Positions 11,135-24,684 are shown, counted from the stretch's first letter. The stretch: 64,000 bases of DNA from Caenorhabditis elegans (GCF_000002985.6 NC_003284.9:7316001-7380000); one strand, 5' to 3'. A program made the numbers and translations. Notes: generated from the sequence alone by a model not told the origin.

Positions 11135-11607
11135 TCATGGTCGCACTGGGAGGGGAGCCTTCTGCGCAAAGTTGTGGGCATGAAGAGTGGCTCCGTCCTT
11201 CGTCTTCTTTTTCCCCGCTACTTCTTCATCTTCGCTTTCGGCGTCGTCTTCTCCTTCTCGGCGAGCAGAGAGTGCCTCTATCTTTCTTTTCTTCACTGGA
11301 TGTGTATATGGCGTTTAGAAGTAGAAGCATTCGTGGGACGCACTGAATGTCTTGGAAGAAAGAAAGGAGAAAAGAAGCTCAAGATTACACGCTTTCGTTC
11401 TTTTCGTTCTTTTCATTTCATCTTTTCTTTTGGTCCTTCCGTTTCAATATTTTGTATTTACAATGTTCTTCATTTCATTCCAGCTCATTCCATTTAATAC
11501 TTAGTATGTCTAACAGAATCTGAACACCTCTGACCCCAGTTATCCTAATCTCTATTGTGTGCAAATCTGCATATATTTTTAATCCTCTATATTTCTTTTA
11601 TTTTAGC
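11135..11607. other. GC-richer sng-1 proximal promoter or 5' region
   Basis: Markedly less AT-rich than its surroundings, with CTTCTTC-rich runs. Several overlapping plus-strand open frames (10878-11497) look like composition effects. A minus-strand 60-codon open stretch (11135-11314) is discussed under findings. The region ends in TTTTATTTTAG, the acceptor one base before the sng-1 start codon. Confidence 0.45.
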
Positions 11608-13430
11608 ATGGAGAACGTGCGTGCTTATGGTGCCGGACTAGCTGGCGCCAATTTCGACAAGAACACATTTTTCAAAAAACCAACGGTTTTGTTCAGGTGT
11701 GCTGCATTGGTGAGTTATTTTTTCTGTCTTTGTGGCAAATAATAGATGTAAAAAGTATTTCTAAAAAACAACGAAAAACAAAATTGTTCTGCCTATACTT
11801 TTTGAATTTGAAATAAATATTTTTCAGCTCTTCGGGCTCATACTTTGGTACTCGGTGTCAAAAGGTGGTTGGCACAAACCAAGCGACGCCATTCATCCGG
11901 TATCAAATTACCCACCCAGAGACGAATTTGGGGAAGAAAAATTATTATTTTTGACAGGTGTGCCTTTATGGAAGGAGCTCGTCAACATGCTCGTTCGCCA
12001 CCGCCGTTGGCTTTTTTGCCGTCTGTGGAGCCATTGTTCTAATTGTTCTTGACGCCAAGATGGACCAAATCAGTTCGGTGCCAACAAGAAGGAGAGCTGT
12101 CCTAGCAGATTTAGTTGTATCGGGTATTTAATTTGTGTGTGGAAAATTTGAAAGTAAGAGAATTTCAGCAATTTTCACTGCCATATTTTTGATCGGTTTT
12201 TTCACATTCTGGTCCAAATTATCCGCCTTCGAAGTCGACGAAGACGACGAAAATCCAATAAAGACTAACAACGCGAAATTCGGAATTCTCAGTGCTCTTC
12301 TCTCCTTTTTGGCTTGGGTGCGTCATGAAAAAAGTATAGAGGAATAGGGAAAACGGAGAGGCATCTGTTATCTTTTGACAGAATCTTGAGTTGAAAAGCA
12401 ACCTTTTTGGCCACTGTTATCGAGTGTTACACATCGTCTTTTAAGTGTCAACGTGAAAGGTTGGAGAGAATTTAGTGAAATATGATATAATTTAGTCCAT
12501 CAGAAAGAGATTTGATACTCAAGCGGTTTTCAGTAGAGCATCAAATAGAGAATACTTGCAAATCAATTTTATACATTTTAGGGAGGTGCCGCATTTTTCG
12601 CATGGCGTCGTTACGAAGAAGGAAATCAAGCAACTCATGAGCCCAATTACGATGAACATTTTGGACAAGTGTCGACAGACGTGCAAGATGGTTATGGATA
12701 CGGAGGAGACTCAACCGGTTAGAATAATTTTAAACAAATAGAGAAAAAACTAGTTGAAAATTCTTATGAAAATCGGATCTCAAATTCAGTTTGAAATTTC
12801 AAAATTCTGTGCAGAACACAACTACTCAATTTTTTAGTTCACCACTTTTTCATTGTATTCTTATCACATTTTGTTCAACAAATCTTTAGAAAAACGTTTT
12901 ACACGTATTATATAATTTTTAAGTTTATGACTCTTGAGATATTACATGTTAAAATTGAGCAAAATAGCGTAGTACTAGTAGAACAAAAAATTGATATATC
13001 AAATATACCGGTGAAACCACAAATACTTCAAACTTTGTTAGAAGAATACACAAAAATAATATTTACAATAAACTTATCTGAAACTTCCCAGGAAGTTTGT
13101 TCACTTTTTCAAAAAATTATATATAAGCTAGTTGAAACTTGTTTTACAATTTAAAAAAAAGCAATTTTTTTGAGTTTTCTCTGGAAGAAATATTTTTCAT
13201 AAGTGAATATATGATTTTAGTGGTTTTGAGATTTTCTGCATTGAAAAAATTCATTTTTCTTAACATTTTTTAGCAAAAACTTTTAAAAAAATCACACGTT
13301 GTTTTTTTCAGGAATCGGACATGTTGGCGCACCTCCACCTCAATCCTCATACCAATCTGGTGCTGCACCACAAACCATGCAACAACCACCATCAAACCCA
13401 TACACTCAGTCGGAAGGATATGGTTATTAG
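11608..13430 (+). CDS. sng-1: Synaptogyrin
   Basis: Six exons: 11608-11709, 11828-11899, 11958-12123, 12169-12317, 12582-12717 and 13312-13430; 247 aa, all junctions GT-AG and in phase. It is a synaptic-vesicle membrane protein of the MARVEL fold. There are four hydrophobic segments: about 26-45 (VLFRCAALLFGLILWYSV), 71-89 (FATAVGFFAVCGAIVLIVL), 105-128 and 151-171. The N-terminus (MENVRAYGAGLAGANFD) and the cytosolic tail, rich in Gly, Tyr, Pro and Gln and ending EGYGY, are typical of synaptogyrins. The start codon lies one base after a TTTTATTTTAG acceptor, suggesting trans-splicing or an upstream noncoding exon. AATAAA lies at 13644. The 594-bp last intron is the largest. The protein modulates vesicle recycling in neurons (family knowledge). 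No lesion seen. Confidence 0.95.
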
Positions 13431-13981
13431 TTTTTTAGCCAAACAAAAAAAAACACATACAAATGGACCTGAGCACTTGTAGATCTCGTAGATCTTTTTA
13501 ATTCCAATTTAATTTATTTCTAATTTAATTTTAATATATCTTTGAAACGTAGACAGGAAACTAATATGCAATAATATGAAAGATCTCAATCCATCAGTTT
13601 TTCTCGAAAAAATTCACGATTGTTTTGTTCGTTGATATAACTTAATAAATAGGAACTCTGAAATTTCATAATATCGGTTTTCTCGTGAATAAACTTATTC
13701 GTATTTCCGTCTTGTTGTGTTTGTCAAACAACAATCAATGAAAGTGATGACTCTATCACAATATCATCATGAGTTGATTCTGAATTGACACAAAAGACAG
13801 TGGAAGAAGGGAAAAGAGATACCGATTGACTGATTGTGTAACGCCCCGATGAAGAAGACGTTGATGTTTACGATGGCGATTTTGATTTAAAGTGGAAGAA
13901 AGTTCAAGACTGTATCAACCTTTCCTCTGGTCATTCCAATTTTTAAACATTTTTAAATCGTCTTCAAGTTTTATTTTCAAC
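13431..13981. other. Intergenic, sng-1 to first transthyretin-like gene
   Basis: Holds the sng-1 3'UTR with AATAAA at 13644-13649 and the promoter of the next gene. Nothing else recognised. Confidence 0.5.
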
Positions 13982-14567
13982 ATGCTATCTTCAACCTCTA
14001 TCGTATTGTTTTTTGCTACCATCTCTTGCTGTAGCGCTCTTCTTTTTGGCCTCATAGGGTCTGAACAGGTATGTTTTTGCAACTATACTCAAAGAAAGTA
14101 GTCTAGTACAGTCTGTTGCGGTCACCGGAAAATTAACATGCAATGGAGAGCCAGCAGCGCACGTCCGTGTGAAGTTGTACGAAAAGGAAACAAGTAGGCT
14201 TTAACAGGAAATTGATAACATGATTAGTTAATTTTCAGCTCTTGATGTGCTATTAGATGAAGGAACAACTGATGAAAATGGTGAATTCAAGCTGCAGGGA
14301 CACAAGGTGGAAGTCAGTACCATTGATCCAAAGTTGAATATCTACCACAAGTGCAACTACAAAGGAGTAAGCTATTCCAATGTTTATTTGGATTATTATT
14401 TGATCTTGTTTTTACTGAGAAATATTCAGATTTGTTATCAAAAATCTTCTCTCACTATTCCGGACAATTTTGTTACTGAAGGAGAGGTTCCACAAAAAAC
14501 ATTCAATGTAGGAATCATCAATCTTGCCAACAAGTTTAGCGGTGACTCAACGGATTGTCTTAACTAA
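13982..14567 (+). CDS. Transthyretin-like secreted protein 1
   Basis: Four exons: 13982-14068, 14112-14193, 14239-14366 and 14430-14567; 144 aa. It belongs to the nematode transthyretin-like (TTR, DUF290) family of small secreted beta-sandwich proteins. The signal peptide is in exon 1 (MLSSTSIVLFFATISCCSAL). The family pattern follows: VTGKLTCNGEPAAHVRVKLY, then DVLLDEGTTDENGEF, then DPKLNIYHKCNY. Four conserved cysteines are visible (LTC, HKC, ICY, TDC). Functions are mostly unknown; one C. elegans member (TTR-52) bridges apoptotic cells to a phagocyte receptor. AATAAA at 14621. It is a tandem duplicate of the gene at 15191, with an extra intron in exon 1. C. elegans ttr-30 lies near sng-1, so this or the next gene may be its orthologue. 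Confidence 0.9.
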
Positions 14568-15190
14568 TTTTCTATTTTGTTTTCTTTTCATGACATCACT
14601 TTTTCAAAGTTATACGTTTTAATAAATTGTTCCTAAAAGAAAATTTGATAAAACGAAGTCACATCATTGAAAAGTCTCAGTTGATCGAATAGTTTGCCAA
14701 ATGAGATCAACTTTCGTCGGTCGACATTTTTCTTGAAACATTTGCTATAAAACTTCTCGTCCTCGATAGATTTTTCACATTGACCATAGTTGTTTATTTC
14801 AGTTAACCCACCCTGCATTCATTGATTTCAAAATTTAAAGTAGATTCAAGACAAGAGACTGTTAGTGAAAGAGGGTGAAGAAGGTGACGAGACCGAATAA
14901 CTAAGATGCGCATTATTTTTTTTGTTTCTCTTTGTTCTCTTTTTCTGTTATCTATCTGACCACTAGATTTTGACGTCGTCGGTTGGTTTCATCACAGTTT
15001 TTCACAGGTATACTTTCCCTAGATCATGTTAGTGTCAATTCTTGATTACTGTTTGCCTTGACCTACACCTTGTTTTATTCTAGATTTGATTCACTCGATT
15101 TTCAACAAGACAGTGCAGAATACTTTTGATTGTTGTTTTTAAATTACCTTACTTTAGCAATTATGGTTGTTTGAAATTATTTTATTTCAG
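14568..15190. other. Intergenic between the two transthyretin-like genes
   Basis: 3'UTR of the first gene (AATAAA 14621-14626) and the promoter of the second. Ends in TTATTTCAG directly before the next ATG. The minus-strand open frame 14633-14818 is not supported. Confidence 0.5.
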
Positions 15191-15729
15191 ATGTCATCCG
15201 TATACTCATGCCTTATTCTTCTAACTTTCATTGTTGCTTCATTTTGTATTTCAATTGAAATAGGAAATCTTCAATCGGTTTCTGTGAACGGAACACTTTT
15301 GTGTAACGACAAACCAGCAAAAAACATAAAAGTGAAGCTGTACGAAGAGGAAGCTAGTGAGTTGAGCCACCCCCGACTAGACTACAAAAAGATTTATGAG
15401 TATTTGTATGTTCAGTTCTTGACGTCCTGCTCGACGAACGATTCACCAAAGACGATGGAACTTTTGAAATGGCGGGATCGAAGTCCGAAGTCACCACAAT
15501 TGATCCAAAATTGAACATTTATCACAAGTGTAACTATGATGGAGTGAGAGTTTGTTATAGTTGCTAAGGTTTTCATTCATTTGGTTTTCAGATATGCGTT
15601 CGTAAAATTTCAATTCTTATTCCAACAGAGTATATCACCAATGGAGAAAAACCTGCTCGCACATTCAATGTTGGAGAGCTCAATCTGGCATCCAAATTCA
15701 GCGGACAATCAACTGATTGCTTCAATTGA
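15191..15729 (+). CDS. Transthyretin-like secreted protein 2
   Basis: Three exons: 15191-15356, 15416-15543 and 15592-15729; 143 aa. The start codon abuts a TTATTTCAG acceptor, as expected for SL1 trans-splicing. Signal peptide MSSVYSCLILLTFIVASFC, then the transthyretin-like domain: VNGTLLCNDKPAKNIKVKLY, DVLLDERFTKDDGTFEM, DPKLNIYHKCNYDG and a C-terminus ending STDCFN. The last two exons match the lengths of those in the upstream copy (128 and 138 nt), while the first exon is a fusion of that gene's exons 1 and 2, so one copy gained or lost an intron. AATAAA lies at 15819. Extracellular role, ligand unknown. Confidence 0.92.
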
Positions 15730-18700
15730 AGACTGTTTCCCTTGGTACTCCTATCAAAAACCACGAGATCTTATCAAACGTCACTATCATTTCAGTATAC
15801 GTTTTCAATTTTTTGTAAAATAAAGCCATAAATTTTGTAGTGTCTGACTCAACTTTGAAGATCTTTGAATCCTAAAAAAGTATATTGTTCTCGGGACTCG
15901 TGTTTCTTAGAATATGTACTTTTATTAACCATTACCATTGAAGCTGTAGACAGGAAGTGAGAGTGTTTATAACATCTTACAAGCGTGCCTGGAATATTAA
16001 ATGCGTTCCTTTGTTCTCAGTGTGGATGTTTTTTTTGGAAAAGTAACTTTAATGCTTTCCGGTTGACATGATTGTAAATTTCAATAAAATGTAAAATTAA
16101 TACTTAGGATAATCAATTTGAAAAATTTTATGTGTTTTATATAATTGTCAAAAAAGAATATCGAATGTTAAAAAATGAGGAAAATTGAAAATTGATTCTT
16201 ATCATATTTCTAACAGGAATTGATATAAATTTGTTAGAAAATTATTTTTTAACGTTTTCAAACTTCGATAGCAATGTTATATTGTTTTAAAGTTCAGTTG
16301 ATTCTCCCGTTAAACGTTTGTGGAATTATTTGTATTTTTTTTTATTCCTTTTTGTTTTAATATTATTGTGTTGAATGTGAAAATACACCAGTGTTGATTT
16401 TTCCAAAAAATATGCACAAATATCTAACACTGAAGTTCCCATCAAGCTTTCGAAAAAAACTTTTTGAAACGTTTAGAGCATTCTTCCATGTTCGAAGCTG
16501 TACAATTTAAATAAAAATATATTTATATTGAATTATCATACAATGTCCGGTGAAATTTGAAACGAATCTCAATGTTTTGATGAAAATTGAGTAAGTTACA
16601 CTTTTTGACAGGAAATAAAACATTATTTTTAAAACTACTTTGAAATTTTATTACAATAATTGGTATTTTTTATAATGAAAAAAGTAATTTTAAACGTTCT
16701 ACCCACTGACATCAATATGATTCAAGCGCCAAGTCTTATTTTTCGTTTTTTCCGAGACCATACAGTTTTCACTTTTAACTCTTAACTCCCATTCTCACCC
16801 GGAACTGAATATAATACAAAAATAATGATTATTGATAATCATATATATATCTCTCTTATCATTTTCCCAGTGATTTTTCTGTGTTCCCGAACGCAATTAT
16901 TACCTGTATCTTTCTACCCATCTGAACAAAAGAGCAAACATTGAAAGACGAGAAAAAAAAACAAAAATATTTACTGGACCGTAAGACCGAGGTCAGATAA
17001 GATACTTGAAATGTTCTTCCCAGTGTTTTTCTAAGTATGTATGTATGTGTGTATGTGAGACGGTCGGCGCCTGTACTAGTTTGTTTCTGTTTTTGTCGCA
17101 TACAGTTAGATGACTCTATTCTTAATTTTGACGTTTGCATTTCTGTGCTGAACCTGTGGTGAGCCTCCATCAATGTTTAATAACTCATCGTTTTTATTTC
17201 TCAACATCATAAGTTATTTAAAATGTATGTACATGTAAAACAGTTCAGTATGATCATTATTGTTTGCGAAGTCGGTGACAGAAATCATGTGGTTTTTAAG
17301 AAAAGTAAACTGTTTTCGCTTATGTACTTGAATAGTGTTTCACATTTTGTCAGTTGTATTTCAGTTATTGTTTTTCAAAGATAATAGCATACTGTAAAAA
17401 TGTAACTTTTCAAAGCATTTTTTGTTTAAAAATTTCTATAAATCGGGCTGATTTCGTCTTAAGAGTGGAGTCGCGCCTGTGTTCATTCTTAGTGTAGAAA
17501 CAAACTCTAGTTTTTAAAAATTGAAGGGCGAAACACGAATACGCAGCTCAAGCTTTCATGCATTCATATGGTGCTGAAAGGACCAAATATCGTAATAAAC
17601 TGTTTCAAAAAAATTGGAAATGTTTTCGTTTCTAGTAAAAAACGGTGAAAACTCAGTTCTCAACAATTTTTTAGAAGTAGGTTTTCAAGAAAATAATGCT
17701 TTAATTATGTTGAAAATGTTTATATTCCAACATTGGTGGAGTTCAAACATACCACAGTTTTGGCGAAAAATGGCACGAACTAAGATTTTACAACTTTGAC
17801 ACAAACGTGAAAAATTCTAAAATGTTTTGAAACGTTTTATTTAATATTTAATATTTTCCTTTTCCAATAGGCAGGTTTTTAATCAGTTCTCCAGTGGCCA
17901 TACTCCATATTCAAACCTAACACTATCCGGCCAGGTGGTCCCCGTTCTCCAATCGGCTCTCATCGTAAAAGATTAACTACTAATTCTTTTTGGCCATCTG
18001 CAGTGGTCAGACCCAATTTTTCTAAAGGAATACTTTTTTTTAGAGTTCTGCATTTGTTTCTCCAACTATGTTGTAGCATGTTGAAAAATGTCAGTTATTC
18101 AGTCATGAAACCTTGAAATCGATCTCAACAGTAGTTGAATTGATGAGATCAACCCACCTACAAATGTCAATGCACTAACTTTGTACTTCGCCATAAAATT
18201 CAAAATTTTACTTTCAGTCAGTTATGAAGTGTGGCGTCTCAAATTGTTCTACTGATAGCATTTTGAAATAAAAAAATCAAGATAATCAAAACACACCTGG
18301 TCACTCTAAATACCTTTTTACACTAACAAAATCATTCTCGTCTTGATTTCAACATCGATCTCTGCCCAACTCACGGGATGAATATGAGGGCCGTGGCTAT
18401 GCCTGTGTCAGTGATGTGCGTGTGAGTGTGCAACAACGCTCACTGCCAACGCAAAAGTGCGTTGTGATGCAAGAGATTTAGAGAGAACGACAAAGAGGCA
18501 AAGGGAGCGTTTTCTGCCTCGCAGAGGAGGGTCTCCGCTCACAAGTCGGCCTCGTTTCTGCCTCTGTACGTCACGTGATTTGCAGCCGCAACACCACATT
18601 TGACGCAACATCACACAGTCATTTGCCATATCGACTCTCTTGTTTTTCTGTACTCTCTCTCGCTCATTTATCTCGTTCCAGATTATTTCCCAAAGCCGCT

Positions 18701-18778
18701 TGTTTTTACTCGATTTCCTCGTTATACCAATTTAATTTTCGACTTTAAAGTTAAGGTTTCAAATTTTTAGATTCAAAA
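15730..18778. other. Intergenic, 3 kb upstream of epg-7
   Basis: Mostly AT-rich. The last 450 bases (about 18350-18780) are GC-richer with CT-rich stretches and end in an acceptor-like ATTTTTAG before the epg-7 start, so they look like promoter and 5'UTR. Open frames at 16859-17173 and 18408-18629 (minus) lack domains or splice context. A 26-codon minus ORF at 17883-17963 is noted under rejected items. Confidence 0.5.
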
Positions 18779-21700
18779 ATGATAATGTATCATATATTCT
18801 ACATGGATAGGGGCCAGGCCATGGTATTTGATTTAAATGTAAGTTTAAAAACCTGGCTATCAACTCATGAAATAGTAAACTTACAGGCAGAAACTACAAC
18901 ATTCAATGTACTACAGGATATGGTATCCAAGGAGGTTGGTCATCGAATCTCTGATCTGGTATGTGTTTTGTCATTTATTGAAGTCAAAACGTGTAACGGA
19001 TTTGCAGACTTTTCTTGATGAAAGCGGTACTACCCCGGATGGTAACAAAAGTTTGGCAGAGATCAGTACTCTTGGCACTGAAACATCTCCAGTGTACTTT
19101 TTTCTAAAATCTGGAAACGAAAGAGAAAACCACAACGGCAGTGATGTGACGTACATTTTTCAGATGATTGACGATGCTGTTGATCAGGTTAGTTGTTTTC
19201 AAAACATTTATAAGAAAGCAATCTTGTATTCCAGGCACAATACGTTCTGAAAAATCAGGACCCTCTGAAAATCTACATGGAGCTGCCAGAACGAGCAAAA
19301 AACTGTAGAAAAGTCTGCGCAGAGACTTTGCAAATGTGTGCCAGGCTGGTCCAACAGCATAGGTTTTTACATAAGGTAGGATTTCGACAAGAATTTTAAT
19401 TATCAATATTTATTTGAAAGAATCTTTACCTTTCACGATATTCCAGTTACCAAAATTTACAATGGTAATCGTTTCAGGGTTGGTTGGCGTTGATTAACAA
19501 TCTGGATATATCTGTCAGCAAAATGGACAAAAGGGGAAAGAAGTTCAAATTGGTACACTCAAAAAGCGAAGAACTCATTGAAAAGTCGGACACACTCCTG
19601 TTGAACTATTCCGACGTTGTTGAACAATTACGAAGGATCGAAGTTCCTTCGGAAATTTTTGTGAAACCAGCGTCTTTGATGACTTCCACATCAACTCCAA
19701 TCAATCCAGACGAAAAATGTACATTGTTTGATTTTATTGCGATGGCTGATCCAGAAGCATCTCTTGATGGTTTACCTGACTTGGTTAATGAGAAGATTCG
19801 ACAGCTCAAGGAGCAAAATGCTATTAGTGTATATACGAGGCTCCAATCTGTACATGAAACGTCGAAGAATCAAGAGTATCGAGATTTCAAGGGAATTAAT
19901 AAACGATTTTCTCAGCTTGAGTTTAGTTTGAAAAGCTGTGAAGGTAAGTAAAAACTAGAACTAGGCCTATAACTTAAAATAACAACATATATTTTTAGAA
20001 AGAAAAAACTTGGTTCACAAACTAGTCGCTCAAATTTTGGAAACTCCGAAAATCAATGACCAGAATAAGCTACCACCAATTATCGAAGAACACCGTCAAT
20101 GCATGCTGACTATTTTCGAAAACTTTTCAGAATTTCGAAATATGGTCCGCGTTTTTGATCAGTCAAAACAGGAAATTCTAAAAAATTTGCGAACGAGAAT
20201 GTCTGGATTTGTGGTTCAAAACTACGATCGATTACGCGTTGTTCTCAACGACATTGTACAGTACGAATACAAAAGCAATGCAGTTCGCATTCACATGGAT
20301 CTTATTGGTCAGATTCGAGATGCACCGATTCTTTATTCACAGAGTGTTTCGGAAATTGTACGCCGCCGACTTTTGAAAACCGAACTGGAAGAATGGCACA
20401 CTGATCATTCCACTAAGTGTGCTCAGTTTAGTACCGACGAGGAAAAGAGTCGGGAACAACTTGGACGAAAACTTAAGAAACATTTTCTTCATGCACTTTT
20501 CCCAGGACTTTTCGATAACTTGCCTGAGTTTTATGTAAAAGCTCCGTTGGAAAAATATGACACAGATTTACCAAATATTGCAAAAGAGTACATCAAGGAT
20601 CTACGGGACGCTCTTCCAGAATTGGAACCTTTTCTGAAAGTGACACTGCCAAATGTTGCAAGCAAACTTGCCACAAAGTAAGAAATATATTTTGGGTTTT
20701 TGAGAAAATTTGTTTGAGTTTCAGGGGTAGTAAACAGCATCCATCGTTTGGACAGACTCGCGTTGAAAGTTTTCTGACGGATGAACCGATGAGAATGGCT
20801 AGATCTCATTTCAACTATTCACCGGCGGCTTGGCTCAGGTACTTAATTAATCTTTTTTTATCTTTTCATTGTAATATTCCAATTTCAGCGAGGATGGAGG
20901 AGATTCATCCCCGGTTCCCCAACCGCTGATGTGCCGCTCACCGGAAAATGCTCTTCGCGAGTCACAGTGTCGATCGATTCCATATGTTCCATCGCTTCAG
21001 CAGTTGGAGGGACTGGTAACTATTTTATTTCCAATTCTTTATGATTTTTAATTTATGACTTCAGGATGGTCCCGCTCCAGGTTCTTCTGCGCCTATCAGC
21101 ATTCCGAATTCAACGTCATCTCGTATTAACTTCAAGCAATCTGGACGTCAGCAAAGTTCTCAAGACTTGCATCACGTTGGCTCTGCTGTTTCATCAGACA
21201 CTTCTTTGCTTGGACACGAGACTCCTGTCAAAATGGAGGACACTGTGTTGATGACAGAAAACAAATCGGAACTGAATCTTGAATCGAATATGAATGACAG
21301 TAACGATAGTATCGATTCTCTACTTGACGTTTACGAGCACATTGATTATTCGGCAGAAGATATTCTTCTTGGATTATCGGACCACACAGTCCAATTGGAA
21401 GACGCGGTGAAGCGACTCTCCAAAATGCAGAATATCGTTGCGAATATGACACCGAGAAATGAGAAACTGTTCAAATATCTTCATCAAACTGCTCCCCGCG
21501 ACTTTGAGATAATTATTCATGACGGTGACAAATTGAAAAATCGTGTTAAAGAACTTGGCGAAAGTGTGGAAAGTCTTGAAACAGAGCTAGAAAACAAGAA
21601 AAGCACAGAGTCTAATTTGGAGGCAAAACTTGCGGAAATGACAGTTTCTCATAAAAAAGAAATTGAAAATACTCAAGCGGAATGTATAAAGCGAATGTCT

Positions 21701-23849
21701 GTCGAGTTTGAACTGATGACAGATAGTATGTCAAGGCAGAGCAAAGAGCAAATTGAGGTGAGTTCAATTCAACAAGCGCTGGCATCTTAAAACCATTTTC
21801 CAGAGCAAAGATCGTGAAATTGAAGAACTGAAAGCAAAACTGGAGAAGCAGAACATCGCTCATGAGAAAGCACTTCGTAACGATCCGTACTCTGAAGAAT
21901 ATAAACGTACTCTCACAGCTGAAATCCGCGCAGAACTTGAAAAAGAGTTCAAACAACGCATCGAAGTCATCACAAAAGCGGTGGAGTGCAAGAAAGACGA
22001 AGCATTTGCACGTCAAGAAAAAACCTTGGAAATTGAAAATAGAGTCTTATCCTCTGAGAATGAGTCAAAGTCAAAGAAACTGGAGGCAATGAATCGTGAG
22101 AAGGAGCAGCTGGAGTCGTTGATCCGCCAGATGCCAGAAGGAGAAGTTATACTGGACGAGTTCAATGCTTTGAAAGAAAGTCAACCATCGGCTCAAATCA
22201 AAGACAGATTTGCTGCAATTCGATCGAGAATGGAGAGGAGCACCGACGGAAAATGCCTTGACACCAACAAAGTACTTCTCATCGACAATATCCTCAAGGT
22301 TCACAAACTTCAGCAATTAGTAAACGAAAGAGAGCAGTATCGAGATGTTATCAAAAGTCAACCAGGAGGTGACCAAGTTTTGCAATTCTTGGAAAACTCT
22401 ACGCCTACAGTGCCAGTGGATATGGAAGCCTACTTCAACGAGCTCACTAATTTTTCCGGATCATTTGACGAAGCCGGGCGGAAGATTGCCAAGATTCACG
22501 AAATTGCAATGGAAACCATTTGGCTTCAAGCACTAGTTCGTGCTAATCTAGGCGGGCCGTCTTTGAGAGACATCTCAGCTGATATCCACAAAGAAAGTTA
22601 TCAGAAGGATGTAGAAACAGTGACGTCTATTGCGATGATGGATATTTTCATCGACCACGATAGGTAAAATTTTACAACAATTTTGTGTCGATTTCCGCAT
22701 GTTTACTATTTCAGAGATGAAATCAAGAAACTCACTCGAACATTGCAAATTTGGTTGAATACTAATGTGTCGAGTCTCCGATCCGGTGGAACGTACGCAA
22801 TCGAAGATTCTCCAAAGATCAGAGAATGTGCTTCCAAATATAAATCAAGTGAGTGTTGAGCATAGTCTGAACTTTCCGCAACATTTCTGGCGCCCTGTAA
22901 ATTATGTACACTGTACTACAATGCGCTGAACTACACAAGCGCAATAGTGCGCTACCGAGCAAGCGTTCTCTTTTTTTTTTTTTAGCCTGAATCTTTAATT
23001 TTATTGACAAAAACAGAATTTCTTGTAGCACATTCACGCAATAGCCTTTTTCAAAAACTTATTATTGGTTAGCTGGCAAACTGAGAATTTAGCGTGTAGG
23101 TAATCCTATTAATTTTCGTAAGTAATTCTCCGTGAGAGTATATTTCTAAATTTCAAACAACTTTCAATGCACAGCGGTTGTGCGAAGAAACGGGAAAAAA
23201 GTTGTTCTTTGAGTAGTCTGACAAATTGTGAAAAATTGCAGTAACTTAATAATTCTTACAGTGGCTCTCAAAGTTTCCACCTACCAAGGAATGGAGGAAA
23301 GTTTCTATCAACCAATGGCAGCCAGCACCATCCAGGTTGCTACTTCTCCATCCGAACTGGAAGTGGAAAGAAGCAGCCAAAACACTATCTGTACACAAAC
23401 ACGCCTATGCCTCCCCGCCATGAATCTTTTGGTGTCAGTTCAAGATATCAAAATTGGTTGTGCGGTTATTGTTATCTGGCACCAGGCACATAACGCTTAT
23501 GTCATTTTTTGGTGAGTGTTGTGCGGATTTTTATTAAAAAAAAACTATTTTATTCCAGCTCAAGCCCGAATCGTTACTTCGTGAAAGAATCGTCGATTCG
23601 TCGTTTGGGAATCAACACACAGAACGCAGCCACTCGCCGCAACTGGATAATTGCGCGAGTTGTTCGTTCTGACAGTTGCTCTATCAAGAAGCCAGTTAAC
23701 CGGTATGCTCTGATCATTTCTTTTTCTAATTCATATTTATAATTTATTCCAGGTACAACTTGCCAATTGGCACTATCGTCCGTCGCGTTGAGGTGGAAGC
23801 TGTGAATATGGATTTTGAAGGGGACTTCAATCATATTTCTATTGCCTGA
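18779..23849 (+). CDS. epg-7: FIP200/ATG11-like autophagy scaffold EPG-7
   Basis: Fourteen exons: 18779-18838, 18887-18958, 19008-19187, 19235-19375, 19478-19943, 19999-20677, 20725-20838, 20889-21015, 21065-21757, 21804-22663, 22715-22848, 23262-23511, 23559-23702 and 23753-23849. Every junction is GT-AG and in phase, giving 1338 aa. The N-terminus (MIMYHIFYMDRGQAMVFDLN) and the first ~85 residues form the ubiquitin-like head of the ATG11/FIP200 family. The next several hundred residues are a helical ATG17-like region. About 700-960 is a long coiled coil (LKNRVKELGESVESLETELE). The end (about 1200-1338, ... RYFVKESSIRRLG ... RNWIIARVV ...) is the Claw domain that binds cargo receptors. In C. 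elegans EPG-7 links the SQST-1/p62 cargo to the autophagy machinery. The 413-bp intron 11 is the longest. No lesion seen. Confidence 0.95.
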
Positions 23850-24684
23850 TCCTTTAGCGTTCATTAAAAATTCTGGTCCAAAAATTGTAAATGTCATGTC
23901 CCTCTTTTTTTTGTTTCTGAAAAATGTAAATTCCTTTCATAACGTAAGCTTTATACGTTCATGTCCCCTTTACCTCTTTTGTTCTCCCAACTCGTCAGTC
24001 TTTTGGGCCCGTCAAAATCTTTTGGTCTTACTGGTACTGTATAGGTATATATTTAATTGTTCATTTTTGAAATGCTGCTTCGTGGTCCAAATAACCTGAT
24101 ACCTTGATATGGATATTTGAAATGAATGTTGCAAATTTAGAATAATTGAAAACCAACAACTATTATTTTTGTTTCAAAGTAAACTATTAATTTCACTGTA
24201 TTGAATTTCTGTTTGTATATGAACACAATACAAATGCGATAATTTCAGAATTTAAATGAATAAAAAAAGTAAAATCAGAGGAAAAATGGTATCAAAGTCG
24301 GAAAACGCACTGATTTTTTATCAAAAAAATATCCTTATAGAAAAATGGAACAATTAAAATTGGTTTTTCCTGTTGTCTCACTTTTGAGTATATTTTCTAA
24401 CGTTTTTCAAGTAAAACGGATTCAAATTAGAGTTAAAATCACAAAATTCATTTTCAGTGCGATTAAAATCCTGAATCGTTGTTGCGCAGTGTTTTGTTAC
24501 CCATCCTACACTCTCCCTTTTTTGCCCGCACTCTCTCCACGCGCCTTTTCTTCAAAAATATTGCGCGTCAAATCTGTTATGTGATCTGCATTATGCGCAA
24601 ACTGTGCAATCACTGCAAGAAAGAGGAAACCGGGAACATTTTTTTGAACGCGGGAACGGAACGGGGCGTGGCTTCCTTGGTCAG
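23850..24684. other. Intergenic downstream of epg-7
   Basis: AT-rich 3' region of epg-7, becoming GC-richer and pyrimidine-rich from about 24480. No coding exon recognised; short open frames here have no family features. Confidence 0.5.

Noticed and set aside
10878-11497. Three overlapping plus-strand frames before sng-1
   Set aside because: Pyrimidine-rich composition gives long Phe/Ser/Leu frames in several phases at once; no domain or splice structure.
17883-17963. 26-codon minus ORF (MRADWRTGTTWPDSVRFEYG ...)
   Set aside because: Unusually Trp-rich and not low-complexity, but too short, with a stop just upstream and no splice support.
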